Shown: positions 9,473 to 10,993 of the stretch, in pieces
Layout: each line of letters opens with the position of its first letter
Numbering within the stretch: the stretch's first letter is position 1
From: Beroe ovata
Lineage: Eukaryota > Ctenophora > Nuda > Beroida > Beroidae
Assembly: GCA_946803715.1 (NCBI GenBank)
Contig: CAMPET010000682.1
Span: 1-10,993, forward strand
Length of the DNA: 10,993 bases
Reading direction: 5' to 3'
The notes under the pieces: generated by a model
What the model saw: only the letters and a program-made list of their open reading frames with translations
Databases searched by the model: none
What the model was told of the DNA's origin: nothing
Program-made: the position numbers and the translations under genes

Positions 9473-10993
9473 TACATTGCGTAGAGTTCTGATCAGTGAG
9501 TGTGGCAAGCACAAAGTCACATTCGTATAGTCCATCCCCGTCAATGCACATGATGATGGGCCTGGAAGGAGGGACCATTACACACTCAGAGATTGATACA
9601 CAGGAGATGATTTCAGATCATGGGATCACCACAAACTGCAACAACACTCTCGTCCCGTGCAAGTGATTTTGTTTTTTCCATGTATAACGAATTATTACCT
9701 GCCCGGATCATCGAAGTAGAGGTGGAGCTGCTGCCCGAGAGCGTCCTGTAGCCCGAGCACGGCACGCCACTCCTTCAGACAGAATGTCACCTCCCGATCC
9801 ACAGAGACATCGTAACTGGGGAACTCACTGCCCGCCAGTCTCATCTCTGTTTGTAATGCCTGGGGCACAGAGGCAAATATCTTTCGCGGTGTGTACGGAA
9901 TCGCGAAATTTGGTGTTTTCCGCGACAAACCGCGAAATTTGGCGTCTTCCGCGACAAATCGCGTTTTCTTCAAATTCCCGCGAATAATCGCGAATTTGTG
10001 TGGCTTTCCGGGATAAATCGCGATATTTATGAGAAATCCAGGGATTTCAAATGTTGACCAAACGTTATAAAACTTGACCAAACGTTATAAAACTTGACCA
10101 AACGTTATAGATCACAGTATCTCTAACAAGAATGCTATCTCGTTTCATATTGCCACTGTTTGATTCAATTTGTTGACACCAGATCAGATCACTTGACAAA
10201 ACGTTTGATCGACAAGATCGCGATTTCCATAATTTTAGCCGCGAAACTGCTGCGATTTTCCCATTTAAACCGCGAAATCGCAGCGGATTTCCCTATTTTT
10301 GCCGCGAAACTGCCGCGAATTTCTCAATTTTTACCGCGATGCTGCCGCGAAATTTGGCAATTTTTCATTTAGCGGTGCCGCGAAATTTCGACTTTTTTAC
10401 CGCGAAAGATATTTGCCTCTGCTGGGGCAGAGGATTGGATAATAGCTGGGATTGGTTGACATGGCGCTGTTAACACTCACTACAACACACACAATTGGCA
10501 GCCAATTCTCACACACTCAGTCACTCTTTACTCAGTAACTTCACATCCAGCCAATTCTCACACACTCAGTCACCTCACTCACTACTCACTCACTCACCCC
10601 AAATCCAGCCAATGCTCGCACACTCAGTCACCTCACTCACTACTCACTCAGTCACCTTGCTATAGTGCTCCTGTTCCTCAACATAGTTGGACAGAGTGGC
10701 GTGGTCGTGTTTTACTGAGAGGGTTATCTCGCCAACTGTCATTGGGAAATGAACAACACAATCACTGAGAAACCTGCGATGGAATGGAAAAGTTGGCCCC
10801 TGATGATGAGAAAAATGAGAGGAATTGACACAAATATCTCGAATTCATGGTATTCACCTTTGATTGGATATCACGTGGATGACGGAAGAGTTCTTGTTGA
10901 AGATCGCACTGAGCCCTTCGCATTCTTGGAACGTCAGATTAAACTGTTTCTTGATACCTGGTTTGTGTTGTGAGCTTGTTACCGTGACAACCA
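9473..10993 (-). CDS. RAD9: RAD9 checkpoint clamp subunit, partial, four exons in window
   Basis: RAD9 is the subunit of the nuclear 9-1-1 (RAD9-RAD1-HUS1) clamp that is loaded at DNA damage and activates ATR signalling. Minus-strand exons are A 10858-10993 (open at the window edge), B 10656-10773, C 9699-9859 and D 9473-9561. All introns are GT-AG: 84, 796 and 137 bp, in phases 2, 0 and 2, and the joined frame stays open. Translation motifs match my memory of vertebrate RAD9A in order: FNLTFQECEGLSAIF (A), RFLSDCVVHF then GEITLSV and NYVEEQE (B), ALQTEM and EVTFCLKEWRAVL (C), YFDDPGRP across C/D, and DFVLATLTD (D). This is the second half of the PCNA-like core. The 5' exons lie beyond the window. 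Exon D ends at a good donor (GTAAGT); without splicing there, a stop follows at 9459-9461. The long phosphorylated C-tail of known RAD9 is not found. A MITE interrupts the B-C intron at its acceptor. Confidence 0.9.
9860..9867 (-). promoter_or_regulatory. RAD9 exon C splice acceptor inside the MITE target-site duplication
   Basis: On the minus strand these eight bases read TGCCCCAG, and RAD9 exon C starts at the next base (GCA TTA, phase 0, matching the phase of the exon B donor). The same eight bases are one half of the transposon's target-site duplication. Upstream, the transposon end supplies TTTGCCTCTG, which extends the pyrimidine tract. The other half, at 10422-10429, is the ancestral acceptor position behind CCAATCCTC. 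Confidence 0.8.
9868..10421. mobile_element. Non-autonomous hAT-like MITE, copy 2, with intact 8-bp TSD
   Basis: The element matches 4843-5396. The 22-bp inverted repeats are at 9868-9889 and 10400-10421. It is flanked by a perfect 8-bp duplication CTGGGGCA at 9860-9867 and 10422-10429; 8-bp duplications and CAG...CTG ends are the hAT superfamily signature. No transposase is encoded, so it would have been mobilised in trans. It lies in a RAD9 intron on the minus strand, and its left end is 8 bp from the RAD9 exon starting at 9859. The duplication itself holds the splice acceptor AG. Confidence 0.93.
10054..10109. repeat. 20-bp tandem repeat inside MITE copy 2 (2.8 units)
   Basis: This array has the same unit and the same number of repeats as 5029-5084, at the same place in the element. 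Confidence 0.95.
10498..10663. repeat. CACT-rich minisatellite (three units of about 50-58 bp)
   Basis: Units begin near CCAGCCAAT(T/G)CTC at 10498, 10547 and 10605. Each carries CACACTCAGTCAC followed by CTCACTCACTACTCACT-type runs. The first unit is shorter (about 49 bp) and more diverged. On the minus strand the array lies at the start of the RAD9 B-C intron and its last unit overlaps the end of exon B and the donor site (GT at 10654-10655). Each unit brings GTGACTGAG and GTGAGT words, which look like splice donors in RAD9 orientation. Confidence 0.88.

Larger units (their letters stand above)
9062..10421. repeat. Direct repeat copy 2 (the copy in intact gene context)
   Basis: This partner of 4037-5396 is the copy that is continuous with the complete channel ORF on the left and with RAD9 upstream exons on the right. 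Its MITE is flanked by a perfect 8-bp target-site duplication, whereas copy 1's MITE is not. It is therefore the parental arrangement. Confidence 0.95.

Noticed and set aside
10749-10973. 74-codon plus-strand frame at the right end
   Set aside because: It is the complement of RAD9 exons A and B and the 84-bp intron between them, which have matching splice phases and family motifs on the minus strand.

Overview
The window is animal genomic DNA from an invertebrate. It has a single-exon Shaker-type voltage-gated K+ channel, a multi-exon RAD9 checkpoint gene with standard GT-AG introns, AT-rich spacers and a hAT-type miniature transposon. I cannot fix the phylum. A cnidarian, placozoan or lophotrochozoan would fit.

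Layout. 1-3776 is a giant palindrome of two 1875-bp arms around a 26-nt centre. It carries no recognisable gene, and further inverted repeats are nested in each arm. 3777-4035 is unremarkable AT-rich DNA. 4036 is a single N, an assembly join. 4037-5396 is a near-identical direct copy (offset 5025) of 9062-10421. It holds the last 31 codons of the K+ channel, two RAD9 exons and a complete 554-bp hAT-like MITE, and it stops at the last base of that MITE. 5397-7771 is the non-coding 5' flank of the channel gene and ends in a strong 3' splice-site-like tract. 7772-9157 (+) encodes a complete 461-residue Kv1/Shaker-like channel. 9473-10993 (-) holds four exons of RAD9, convergent with the channel gene and running off the window at its 5' side. 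No single ORF reveals RAD9; it was assembled by eye from splice sites, matching intron phases and family motifs.

Main observations. (1) The MITE sits exactly at the 3' splice site of a RAD9 intron. Its 8-bp target-site duplication contains the acceptor AG, so the insertion duplicated the splice acceptor and the transposon's own end now supplies part of the pyrimidine tract. (2) The direct repeat ends at the MITE terminus and continues into the 5' flank of the same channel gene. That is the product expected from unequal crossing-over between two MITE copies, or from an assembler switching between them. If it is real, a second K+ channel copy may be hidden at the N. (3) The palindrome arms differ only within about 35 bp of the centre, which is the mark of fold-back copying in vivo or in the library. 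(4) The channel has an extra outer arginine in S4 and a PYP instead of PVP S6 hinge.

The channel and RAD9 have no evident functional link. They are tail-to-tail neighbours about 315 bp apart, so their 3' ends may overlap.
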